Part shown: positions 52,837 to 60,860 of the stretch, piece by piece
Layout of the letters: each line of letters starts with the position of its first letter
Position numbering within the stretch: the first letter of the stretch is position 1
Assembly: GCA_050633785.1 (NCBI GenBank)
Contig: JBOEHE010000027.1
Coordinates: 41,707-105,706 of the forward strand
Source of the DNA: CALKZN01 sp050633785
GTDB taxonomy: Bacteria; Pseudomonadota; Gammaproteobacteria; Arenicellales; Arenicellaceae
Reading direction: 5' to 3'
DNA: 64,000 nucleotides
Position numbers and translations under genes: made by a program
Notes under the pieces: model-generated
The model's database searches: none
What the model was told of the DNA's origin: nothing
What the model saw: only the letters and a program-made list of their open reading frames with translations

Positions 52837-53895
52837 ATGATGTCGAATAAAAGTAAACCTATTATTGCAGTCACATTGGGTGATGCAGGTGGTATAGGCT
52901 CTGAGTTGATCGCCAAATTGCTATCCAGAGCAGATGTGCGTGAAAGTGCGCATATCGTTCTTGTTGCAGACCGTTGGCAATGGGAGCAGGGCCAGGAGGT
53001 TGCGCAGATGTCTGTTGAAATGTTTGAAGTTGATAGTTTCATTGGTTTGCGTGAACTTACTCAGGCAAATCGGCATCATGGTTTACCCATGTTTCTTGAT
53101 GTAAGTACTCTGGATGCTGCAAAGGCAAAATTTGCTGATGCCAATAAATCATGTGGTCGCTCAGTCTTGGATGTTTTGAACCTGTGTATGGATGCCTGTG
53201 TCTCCAAACAAGCAGATGCCATCTGTTTTGCTCCGCTGAACAAAGAAGCGATGAAGCTCGGGGGCTTGAAACACGAGGATGAATTACACCATTTTGCTGA
53301 GTATCTGGGAGTTGATCCAGGCACACATTATTTTTGTGAGTTTAATACTCTAGGGCATCTATGGACTTCGCGCATAAGTTCGCATGTGCCGCTCAAAGAC
53401 ATCATTCAATACCTTGATTCCGACCGAATAAAAGCTGCTGCTAAATTGATATATACATCATTGCAGGCGAATGGTATCGAGCAACCGCGAGTGGCAGTGG
53501 CAGCGCTGAATCCACATGGTGGTGATGGTGGAACTTGTGGTCGGGAAGAGATTGAGATTATTACGCCTGCAATTGATGAACTTAATAAAGAAGGTTTTCC
53601 AATCGTTGGACCGTTTCCGGCAGATACCATTTTTCTAAAAGCGCGTGATAGGGAGTTTGATGCAATTGTAACGATGTACCACGACCAGGGACAAATCGCC
53701 ATAAAACTTATGGGATTCGAACGAGGAGTTACGGTCCAAGGTGGTTTGCCAGTGCCGATAACAACGCCAGCCCATGGAACTGCTTATGATATTGCCGGTC
53801 AAAATAAGGCCAATGTAGAAGCAACATATCAGGCATTCAAGATAGCGGCACGGATGGGTAATTGGTATCTGAACGATAAATCTCTTTTTTCATAA
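52837..53895 (+). CDS. pdxA: PdxA-like NAD-dependent dehydrogenase
   Basis: 352 residues; AGAGAG precedes a double ATG at 52837. It carries the family's signature regions: TLGDAGGIGSE near the N-terminus (TxGDPAGIGPE in PdxA), LNPHGGDGG, MYHDQGQIAIKL, and the metal-binding His of KHEDELHH, SSHVPL and YHDQG. PdxA oxidises 4-phosphohydroxy-L-threonine in pyridoxal phosphate synthesis; paralogues in catabolic operons (PdxA2) act on phosphorylated sugar acids such as 4-phospho-threonate or -erythronate. The operon has no matching kinase or PLP-synthesis partner, so a catabolic role on a pathway-specific substrate is more likely than vitamin B6 synthesis. The symbol denotes the family only. Confidence 0.85.
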   Translation: MMSNKSKPIIAVTLGDAGGIGSELIAKLLSRADVRESAHIVLVADRWQWEQGQEVAQMSVEMFEVDSFIGLRELTQANRHHGLPMFLDVSTLDAAKAKFADANKSCGRSVLDVLNLCMDACVSKQADAICFAPLNKEAMKLGGLKHEDELHHFAEYLGVDPGTHYFCEFNTLGHLWTSRISSHVPLKDIIQYLDSDRIKAAAKLIYTSLQANGIEQPRVAVAALNPHGGDGGTCGREEIEIITPAIDELNKEGFPIVGPFPADTIFLKARDREFDAIVTMYHDQGQIAIKLMGFERGVTVQGGLPVPITTPAHGTAYDIAGQNKANVEATYQAFKIAARMGNWYLNDKSLFS

Positions 53896-53931
53896 CAGCT
53901 TAAATAAACAGTCAATACAGAGTATCAGGAT

Positions 53932-55104
53932 ATGAAAATCACCAAAATAAGAGCCAGGACATTCGAGTGGCAAGGTAAAACAGTAGCGCCTCAGGAACAC
54001 TTTTGTTCCAACGCTATGGACGAGCTTTATGATAAGGGAGATTCCATGGGATCTTTTCGCTTTCATGGCTGGACTATTGTAGAAATTGAAACAGATGATG
54101 GATTGGTTGGCATTGGTAATGTCGCTTTAGCACCCAGGGTGGCTAAGCAAATTATCGACCTTTATCTCGCCCCATTGGTTATCGGACAAGATCCCTTTGA
54201 CTATGAATATCTATGGCAGCGCATGTATCGTAATACTCATGCCTGGGGGCGCAAAGGTGTTGGAATGGCAGCAATTTCAGCTATCGATATCGCCATTTGG
54301 GACATCATGGGCAAAGCGGTCGGTAAACCGGTTTTCAAATTGTTGGGTGGTCGGACCAAAGAACAAATCCCCGTATATGCTTCAAAGCTTTACCGTACCG
54401 ATTTAGATGAAATGCAACGTGAGGCTCAGTCTTATATGGATCAGGGGTTTACGATGTTTAAAATGCGTTTCGGTTACGGGCCACGTGATGGCGTTCAAGG
54501 CGTACAGGAGAATCTGAAATCAGTCGAGGCAGTGCGTGAGGTAGTGGGCTATGAAAATGATTTGATGCTTGAATGTTATATGGGTTGGAACCTTGAATAT
54601 TCCAAGCGCATTTTGCCCAAACTGGAAAAATTTGAACCACGCTGGTTGGAGGAACCTGTCATTGCTGATGATATTGATGGTTATGCTGAACTGAATCAGC
54701 TGACATCGATTCCAATCTCTGGAGGCGAACATGAATTCACCAGCTATGGATTTAAGCAACTATTGGAAAGAAAAGCGGTGTCTGTTATCCAATATGACAC
54801 AAACCGAGTCGGTGGTATTACGGCGGCCCGAAAAGTCAATGCACTTGCAGAGGCTTATAGCGTTCCGGTTATCCCACACGCAGGTCAAATGCACAATTAT
54901 CATTTAACAATGGCAACGCTGGCATCACCCATTGCGGAATACTTTCCGGTACACGATGTAGAGATAGGCAATGAGCTTTTCTATTACATTTTTAAGGGGG
55001 ACCCAGAACCTGTCAATGGTTTTATCAATTTAGATGATGATCTACCTGGCCTGGGCTTGGAATTGACCGATGAATATTTGGATGATTTCAGGATCATCGA
55101 ATAA
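53932..55104 (+). CDS. Enolase-superfamily acid-sugar dehydratase (L-rhamnonate dehydratase-like)
   Basis: 390 residues. N-terminal capping domain to about 125 with WGRKGVGMAAISAIDIA, then the TIM barrel of the mandelate racemase subgroup. Visible catalytic features: K-x-R in FKMRFGYGP, metal ligands in ECYMGWN, WLEEP and GGEHEF, and the general acid/base His of PHAGQMHNYH, with HDVEIGNELFYYIF near the end. These runs match the L-rhamnonate dehydratase group (RhmD), which dehydrates aldonic acids to 2-keto-3-deoxy acids. The next enzymes (AraD1 type, ketoglutaric semialdehyde dehydrogenase) suit a C5 acid better than a 6-deoxyhexonate, so L-lyxonate, L-arabonate or similar pentonates are also candidates. 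Acts in the cytoplasm. Confidence 0.9.
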   Translation: MKITKIRARTFEWQGKTVAPQEHFCSNAMDELYDKGDSMGSFRFHGWTIVEIETDDGLVGIGNVALAPRVAKQIIDLYLAPLVIGQDPFDYEYLWQRMYRNTHAWGRKGVGMAAISAIDIAIWDIMGKAVGKPVFKLLGGRTKEQIPVYASKLYRTDLDEMQREAQSYMDQGFTMFKMRFGYGPRDGVQGVQENLKSVEAVREVVGYENDLMLECYMGWNLEYSKRILPKLEKFEPRWLEEPVIADDIDGYAELNQLTSIPISGGEHEFTSYGFKQLLERKAVSVIQYDTNRVGGITAARKVNALAEAYSVPVIPHAGQMHNYHLTMATLASPIAEYFPVHDVEIGNELFYYIFKGDPEPVNGFINLDDDLPGLGLELTDEYLDDFRIIE

Positions 55105-55138
55105 TAGCCAGTAACATTAATAACAGAGTTTTGCACTA

Positions 55139-56146
55139 ATGAGAACAATTCAATACATTCAGATTAATAAAGAAGTTGAGTCAATTGCCTTGGGTAAGGT
55201 TATCGATAATGAGACGATTCAACCAGTCAAAGTTGTCGGTGGTATCTATGCCGCAGCGCAACAGGCAATCGCTGCGGGAATGCGTTTGAAAGATTGGATC
55301 GATGCTAATTTACAACCCATAACCGTGTCATATCAGGATATCGTTGATGGTGGTTATTTATTACCTCCTGTGACTCACCCCGACCCATCAAAGTGTCTGG
55401 TTTCTGGAACTGGTTTGACTCATTTAGGCAGCGCTGATGCACGCGATAATATGCATGCCAGGATAAATGAATCAACGGAAGCAGAAATGACTGATTCCAT
55501 GAAAATATTCAAACTTGGTGTTGAGAATGGCAGACCGGTAGATGGGGAAATAGGGGCTTTACCAGAGTGGTTTTACAAAGGTGATGGTCATACATTGGTT
55601 GCACCGGGCAAAGAACTGCCATCACATGGTTTTTCTCTGGATGCGGGTGAAGAGCCTGAATTGGTGGGTTTGTATATCATTGCTGATGATGGAACACCTT
55701 GTCGCCTTGGCTTTGCTATTGGCAATGAGTTCTCTGACCATGTCACGGAAAAAGGCAACTATTTGTGGTTGGCCCATTCAAAATTGCAATACAGTAGCTT
55801 TGGTCCAGAGCTGTTGATTGGCGAGTTGCCACAAGACTTGTCTGGAGAAAGCGCCATTTATCGTGCTGGGGAAAAAATTTGGTCCAAGCCTTTCTTAACC
55901 GGCGAAGAAAATATGTCGCATTCCATAAATAATCTGGAACATCATCACTTTAAATATTCCCAGTTTCTTCAACCCGGAAACATGCACGTTCATTATTTTG
56001 GCACTTCTACCTTAAGTTTTGGGGATGGTGTTGTCACTCAAGAAGAGGATGTTTTTGAAATATCTATCCCTGGTTTTGGTCGAGCATTAAGAAACGCGGT
56101 TTCCAAGTCCGAAGACCCAGGTTTAGTTGCTGTCAAGGCTCTCTAA
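55139..56146 (+). CDS. araD1: AraD1-family FAH-fold 2-keto-3-deoxy acid dehydratase/hydrolase
   Basis: 335 residues. The fumarylacetoacetate hydrolase fold is shown by the central region: GTGLTHLGSADARDNMH, metal-binding Glu residues around GEEPELVG and AIGNEFSDH, and a C-terminal GMHVHYFGTSTLSFGDGV-like segment (PGNMHVHYFG). This matches the AraD1 group. The known reaction of such proteins is dehydration of 2-keto-3-deoxy-pentonate to alpha-ketoglutaric semialdehyde; other FAH-fold relatives hydrolyse 2,4-diketo-3-deoxy acids. It directly follows the acid-sugar dehydratase, and the operon ends with the semialdehyde dehydrogenase, which supports the first reaction. Confidence 0.87.
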   Translation: MRTIQYIQINKEVESIALGKVIDNETIQPVKVVGGIYAAAQQAIAAGMRLKDWIDANLQPITVSYQDIVDGGYLLPPVTHPDPSKCLVSGTGLTHLGSADARDNMHARINESTEAEMTDSMKIFKLGVENGRPVDGEIGALPEWFYKGDGHTLVAPGKELPSHGFSLDAGEEPELVGLYIIADDGTPCRLGFAIGNEFSDHVTEKGNYLWLAHSKLQYSSFGPELLIGELPQDLSGESAIYRAGEKIWSKPFLTGEENMSHSINNLEHHHFKYSQFLQPGNMHVHYFGTSTLSFGDGVVTQEEDVFEISIPGFGRALRNAVSKSEDPGLVAVKAL

Positions 56147-56217
56147 CAGTGTGAATCTAGTACCACAGAACATACTCAAATCAATAATCAGTAATAGAAA
56201 AATAAACAATTATCACC

Positions 56218-57306
56218 ATGCCAGTTATTAGTTTTAAAAGTCTCAAAAAAAGTTACGGTCAAACCGAGGTTATTCATGGCATCGATTTGGTAATGAGTGA
56301 GAATGAATTCACGGTGTTTGTAGGTCCATCAGGATGTGGTAAATCTACCACCCTGCGCATGGTCGCAGGTCTTGAAAGTGTTTCTGACGGCCAGATTCTG
56401 ATGGATAACAGAGATATTAGTCATTTAGAACCCATCGATAGAGATATTGCTATGGTCTTTCAAGACTACGCTTTGTATCCACATATGAACGTTGCTAAGA
56501 ATATGTCATTTGGTTTGCGTCTGGCTAAGTACCCCAAGGATGAAATTAACAAGCGTATTACCAATGTTGCCAACATGCTTGGCTTGACTGAGTATCTGTC
56601 TCGTAAACCAGCGGAATTGTCTGGTGGGCAACGCCAGAGAGTAGCGATGGGTCGAGCGTTGGTGCGGGATTCATCGACCTTATTGATGGATGAGCCTTTG
56701 TCAAACCTGGATGCCAAACTCAGAGGACAGATGAGGGCTGAGTTGGCAGTAATGCGTGAAAAAATTCAAAAGAATATTATTTATGTAACGCACGATCAGG
56801 TCGAAGCGATGACTCTTGGTGACAGGATTGTTGTGATGCAAGGAGGTTACATACAACAGCACGGCACGCCGCAAGAGTTGTTTCAGAAACCCAGCAATAA
56901 GTTTGTCGCTGGTTTCATTGGTATGCCGCCCATGAATTTTATGGATGCTGAACTGCAGCAGGAAGGGAGTCGTTTAATTGCTTCTGGTGACGGATTCAGA
57001 TTCGAGTTGCCAGAGATTCAACAACAGAATCAATTACCTGAATCCGGTGAAGTGACGGTGGGTATTCGCCCATCAGCACTAAGCCTTGCCAGCGAAAATA
57101 CCAATAAAAATGTGCTGGCATTGCCGATCAAAGTCTGTGAATACATAGGCTCACAGTCGGTTCTTATCTCTGATGTTCGCGGTAGTCGAGTCGCTGTTGA
57201 AGTTGACTCTACAAATGCTGCAAAGGTGGGAGATACCATAAAATTCTCGGTTAATCCAAGTGACTTATACTTGTTTGATCGGAATACGGAACTCGCAATT
57301 TACTGA
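56218..57306 (+). CDS. ugpC: Sugar ABC transporter ATP-binding protein (MalK/UgpC type)
   Basis: 362 residues. Walker A GPSGCGKST at about 38-46, Q-loop in VFQDYALYPHM, signature LSGGQRQRVAMGRA, Walker B LLMDEPLSNLDAK, and switch His in VTHDQ. The C-terminal about 120 residues form a TOBE/OB regulatory domain (GIRPSALSL). It is the nucleotide-binding subunit of the CUT1-type importer encoded by the next three genes; the symbol names the family, not glycerol-3-phosphate as substrate. In this operon it energises uptake of the sugar, lactone or sugar acid. Confidence 0.95.
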   Translation: MPVISFKSLKKSYGQTEVIHGIDLVMSENEFTVFVGPSGCGKSTTLRMVAGLESVSDGQILMDNRDISHLEPIDRDIAMVFQDYALYPHMNVAKNMSFGLRLAKYPKDEINKRITNVANMLGLTEYLSRKPAELSGGQRQRVAMGRALVRDSSTLLMDEPLSNLDAKLRGQMRAELAVMREKIQKNIIYVTHDQVEAMTLGDRIVVMQGGYIQQHGTPQELFQKPSNKFVAGFIGMPPMNFMDAELQQEGSRLIASGDGFRFELPEIQQQNQLPESGEVTVGIRPSALSLASENTNKNVLALPIKVCEYIGSQSVLISDVRGSRVAVEVDSTNAAKVGDTIKFSVNPSDLYLFDRNTELAIY

Positions 57307-57349
57307 TTTTCTGCGGGTTTAAGTTTTAAATTGTTTTATACCAATTCTT

Positions 57350-57357
57350 AGGAGGAA
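57350..57357 (+). promoter_or_regulatory. Strong Shine-Dalgarno of the solute-binding protein gene
   Basis: AGGAGGAA lies 3 nt before the ATG at 57361, measured from its last base. It is the best ribosome-binding site in the operon, in keeping with the high expression that binding proteins need. Confidence 0.8.
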
Positions 57358-57360
57358 TGT

Positions 57361-58704
57361 ATGTCGATAAAACACACCTTTACTAAAGCTGCGATAATCG
57401 TAGCGGGTGCAATGACCATAGCAACCAGTGCTACAACTGCGGTTGCTGGCCCTTATGATGCATATAAGGACACAACCTTAGTAGTGAACTTTCCTGCGCA
57501 TCCCCATTACAACGCTGTGATGAAAATTTTGCCTGAATTTACCAAAGAAACAGGTATTAAAGTTGAAGTTGATCAGCTTCAGTATTTGAAGATGCGTGAA
57601 AAACAAACGTTGGAGTTAACCAAGAGAAAAGGTGACTATGATTTATTGGCCTATGTCGTTTTCTCAAAAGCGGATTATGTTTATGCGGATCAACTGGAAA
57701 ATCTAGCGCGTTATTTTATGAACCCCAAATTGGCAGACCCATCCTATGACTCCGCTGATTTGATTGATGGTTATGTTGGCAATATAGGTGTAGCCGGAGG
57801 TGATAAGGGCTATCTTCCAGGTGCTACAGGATCGCTTTTCGGTTTACCTTATGGTTCAGAAACATCCATCCTGGGTTATCGTAAAGATATTTTTGAGAAG
57901 CATGGGTTGAAAGTACCTTCGAACTACAAAGAGATGCTTGAGATCGCGTGTAAAATCCCTCAGCTTGAGCCAGGTATGGGCGGTTTGGCATCACGTGCGG
58001 CTTCGGGGCACCATGCTAGCCATGCTTTTTTGTTGCATCTCGCACCGTTGGGTGGTCGTATTTTTGACGACAATTGGAACCCAATTGTCAACAATGCCGC
58101 AGGCGTTGAGGCAGCTAAAGCGCTCAAGAAAATTGTGGATTGCGGCACAGAAGGTGCTCAGACATTCGGCTTTGCGGAAGCTGGAGCTTCTTTCCTGCAA
58201 GGCAAATCTGCGATGTTTTTGGATTCAACAGTATTCGCTGGTCAGGTAAACGATCCACAAAGATCTAAAGTGATTGGCAAAGTGGGTTGGGCGCCGCATC
58301 CAATGGGAGTGCGCAGAGGTTCGCAAACAGGCGGTTTTGGCATTGGTATTCCTAAGAATGCAAAAAATAAAGAAGCGGCATTTTTGTTGATGCAGTGGCT
58401 GACGTCGAAAAAAGGTGACAAGTTGGTCGCTTTGCAAGGTGGCAACCCTTCGCGTTATTCAACGCATAATGATCCAGAAGTGAATGCCAAGTTTCCTCAT
58501 ATGAAAACGTTTGGTGAGGCATTGAAATATGCCGATCCTGACTGGCGTCCGGTTATTCCTGTCTGGGGCAAGATCAATGCTGATTTAGGAACAACACTGT
58601 CTAAAGTGTTGACTGAAAATGCGGATATTCAAAGCTCTCTTGACGGAGTTGCCGAGCGTGCCAAGAAGATTATGACTGATGCCGGATATTATACCTGGCA
58701 ATAA
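57361..58704 (+). CDS. Extracellular solute-binding protein (family 1) of the sugar ABC importer
   Basis: 447 residues. Signal peptide about 1-29 with a hydrophobic core and cleavage likely after TTAVA. The mature part has the two-lobe family 1 binding-protein pattern (TLVVNFPAHPHYNAVMKILP at the start, GSLFGLPYGSETSILGYRKD in the middle, GGFGIGIPKNAKNKEAAFLL later). It is periplasmic, captures the substrate and delivers it to the two permeases downstream. Its strong ribosome-binding site and the stem-loop behind it fit higher expression than the permeases. Confidence 0.94.
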   Translation: MSIKHTFTKAAIIVAGAMTIATSATTAVAGPYDAYKDTTLVVNFPAHPHYNAVMKILPEFTKETGIKVEVDQLQYLKMREKQTLELTKRKGDYDLLAYVVFSKADYVYADQLENLARYFMNPKLADPSYDSADLIDGYVGNIGVAGGDKGYLPGATGSLFGLPYGSETSILGYRKDIFEKHGLKVPSNYKEMLEIACKIPQLEPGMGGLASRAASGHHASHAFLLHLAPLGGRIFDDNWNPIVNNAAGVEAAKALKKIVDCGTEGAQTFGFAEAGASFLQGKSAMFLDSTVFAGQVNDPQRSKVIGKVGWAPHPMGVRRGSQTGGFGIGIPKNAKNKEAAFLLMQWLTSKKGDKLVALQGGNPSRYSTHNDPEVNAKFPHMKTFGEALKYADPDWRPVIPVWGKINADLGTTLSKVLTENADIQSSLDGVAERAKKIMTDAGYYTWQ

Positions 58705-58766
58705 ACCATGAAGTACGTCTCCCAACAAGATGTGGTGTCAAGTAGGGGAGTCGTTCGATAAGTAGG

Positions 58767-58795
58767 CGGGTCGGCCACTGAACAGGGCTGACTCG
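58767..58795 (+). terminator. Intergenic stem-loop after the binding-protein gene
   Basis: CGGGTCGGCC (58767-58776) can pair with GGCTGACTCG (58786-58795), ten pairs including two G-U, around a 9-nt loop. It has no long U-run. It lies in the 261-nt gap between the binding protein and the first permease. Such stem-loops often stabilise the upstream mRNA end or cause partial termination, giving more binding protein than permease. The rest of the gap shows no reading frame. Confidence 0.55.
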
Positions 58796-58965
58796 TCCAT
58801 CATCTTCTTTAAAACTCAACATTAATGTATTTGTCCTAAGGGCTTAAATTGATGCTATTACACACAGCAAACAATTGAATTACATCGATAGATATCAACC
58901 AATAAAACAGTCTCTCGCCAAGAGAGCCAAATTAAAGATAACGTATTTTCTTCAGGAAAGCACTA

Positions 58966-59880
58966 ATGAAGTCCGCAAAACTTAATAAAATGACGCCCTA
59001 TCTGTTTCTTGCGCCAGCAGGAATCGTCCTCATATTTGGGTTGCTTTATCCTATAGGGTATATGGTCTACGCCAGTTTTCTAGACTGGAACCCAAGTCAA
59101 TTGATCAGTGAAGCTGATTGGGTTGGCCTACGTAACTACAAAAACCTGTTTGTTGATGAGGCGTTTAGAGAGTCATTCTGGGTGACGATCAAATTTGCCT
59201 CAATCGTGGTTGTTCTGGAAATGTTGGTGGGTGTTGGCCTGGCCTTATTGCTCGACCGTAATATCCGGGGAATGTCTTTGTTGAGAACCATTTTTATACT
59301 ACCCATGATGATTGCTCCCATCGTTGTTGGCTTGATGTGGCGCTATATGTATCACCCAACGGTAGGAGTGTTAAATCGAACTTTGAAAGAGTGGGGACTG
59401 GAGCCCATTCCCTGGCTATCTGATTCCACCTGGTCGCTTGTTTCCATCATTATTGCGGATGTTTGGCAGTGGACCCCCTTTATTTTTATTCTAGCGCTTG
59501 CAGCCTTACAGTCTCTACCTAAATCTGCATTGGAAGCAGCACGCATCGATGGTGCTACAGGCTGGCAACAAATTATACACATCAAAATTCCTTTAATGAT
59601 GCCGGTGTTAATTGTGACGTTATTACTGCGCTTAATTGATGCATTCAAGGTACTTGAAGTGATCTTGGTTATGACCAATGGGGGGCCTGGCTTATCCACT
59701 GAAATCCTTGCTTTGCGCATCGCTCGCACGGCATCTGAGTTTCGCGAACTTGGTGTAGCTGCGGCAATGTCTAACATCTTACTAATAGTCTTGCTGCTGT
59801 TGACAGTGGCTATGTTTATTTATAACAAAATTGCCGAAACACGCAAAGAGAAAATCATTGCAGCGGCAGAAGAGGATTGA
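58966..59880 (+). CDS. Sugar ABC transporter permease, MalF-like
   Basis: 304 residues with six likely membrane segments, the first at about 12-32. The cytoplasmic EAA loop, which contacts the ATPase, is ALEAARIDGATGWQQIIHIK followed by IPLMMPV. First of two paired inner-membrane subunits of the importer; it ends 3 nt before the second permease starts, so the two are translationally coupled. A 261-nt gap with a stem-loop separates it from the binding protein. Confidence 0.95.
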   Translation: MKSAKLNKMTPYLFLAPAGIVLIFGLLYPIGYMVYASFLDWNPSQLISEADWVGLRNYKNLFVDEAFRESFWVTIKFASIVVVLEMLVGVGLALLLDRNIRGMSLLRTIFILPMMIAPIVVGLMWRYMYHPTVGVLNRTLKEWGLEPIPWLSDSTWSLVSIIIADVWQWTPFIFILALAALQSLPKSALEAARIDGATGWQQIIHIKIPLMMPVLIVTLLLRLIDAFKVLEVILVMTNGGPGLSTEILALRIARTASEFRELGVAAAMSNILLIVLLLLTVAMFIYNKIAETRKEKIIAAAEED

Positions 59881-59883
59881 TCT

Positions 59884-60756
59884 ATGAGCAGTATCGCTGA
59901 AAAGCGCCAAAATCCGGCATTTTATGCCCTGATAGCAGCATTGATCGTAATGTCACTGGGGCCAATAATGTTGATGTTGACCACATCATTAAAACTCAAT
60001 GTTGAGATAATGAGTGATACCAGCAGCTTTTTGTTTTCACCGACCTTGAGAAATTATGAAACGGTATTGTGTAATGTGCTCTGGTATGATCCTTCGCATG
60101 TCGAGTATTGCGACCCGACATTTTCCAGAGCGTTGGGAAATTCATTGTTTATTGCTTTGGTATCTACCGGTATTACCCTGATTCTTGGATGTATGGCAGC
60201 TTATGCCATCGTTCGTTTTCGTTTTATGGGGCGTGGAGCGATTTCATTAACGACTCTAATGATGCGTATGGTTCCCCCGGCAGTATTGCTGGTACCAGTA
60301 TTTGGCATTTGGACCTTTCAGTACGCTCTGGATGGTAGTTATTCCGGCATCATACTGGTTTATGTCGCCATGAATTTGCCCTTTGTAATCTGGATATTGC
60401 AGAGTTTTATTGTGCAAGTGCCTATTCAGTTGGAAGAAGCGGCCAAGATGGATGGTGCTAATCCATTACAAATTTTCTTTCTCGTTGTTTTACCCATTAT
60501 TAAACCGGGTTTAGCTGCCGCCGCTATATTTACTTTTCGAATTGCCTGGAACGAGTTTTTGCTGGCGAATGCTTTGCTGGATCGAGGTACCAGAACTGTT
60601 CCAGTGACAATTGTTAATTCATTGACGGAGTACGATATTGATTGGGGTGTCATTATGGCGACTGGGATGTTGCTGGCTGTTCCGCCCATTATTTTTACCT
60701 TTATTGCCTCTAAGCAGATTATCACGGGTATGACAGCAGGTGCTGTAAAAGGCTGA
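59884..60756 (+). CDS. Sugar ABC transporter permease, MalG-like
   Basis: 290 residues, six likely membrane segments, EAA loop EEAAKMDGANPLQIFFLVVL followed by PIIKPG. Second inner-membrane subunit of the CUT1-type importer, partner of the MalF-like permease. A periplasmic loop after the first segment is rather long (about 55 residues, with a CNVLWYDPSHVEYCD stretch that could hold a disulfide). Confidence 0.95.
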   Translation: MSSIAEKRQNPAFYALIAALIVMSLGPIMLMLTTSLKLNVEIMSDTSSFLFSPTLRNYETVLCNVLWYDPSHVEYCDPTFSRALGNSLFIALVSTGITLILGCMAAYAIVRFRFMGRGAISLTTLMMRMVPPAVLLVPVFGIWTFQYALDGSYSGIILVYVAMNLPFVIWILQSFIVQVPIQLEEAAKMDGANPLQIFFLVVLPIIKPGLAAAAIFTFRIAWNEFLLANALLDRGTRTVPVTIVNSLTEYDIDWGVIMATGMLLAVPPIIFTFIASKQIITGMTAGAVKG

Positions 60757-60860
60757 AGAACGAATTATTTTGACTAAGGATTTTAATCAACTGGCCGAAG
60801 TGTTCGTAAACATAGTGTTTAACGCTAGGCCAGATAACACTAACAAGTGAATACATAACC

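Noticed and set aside
52837..53895. Pyridoxal phosphate biosynthesis role for the PdxA-like gene
   Set aside because: It lies inside a sugar-acid operon with no other vitamin B6 gene, and its first signature region deviates (GDAGGIGSE).
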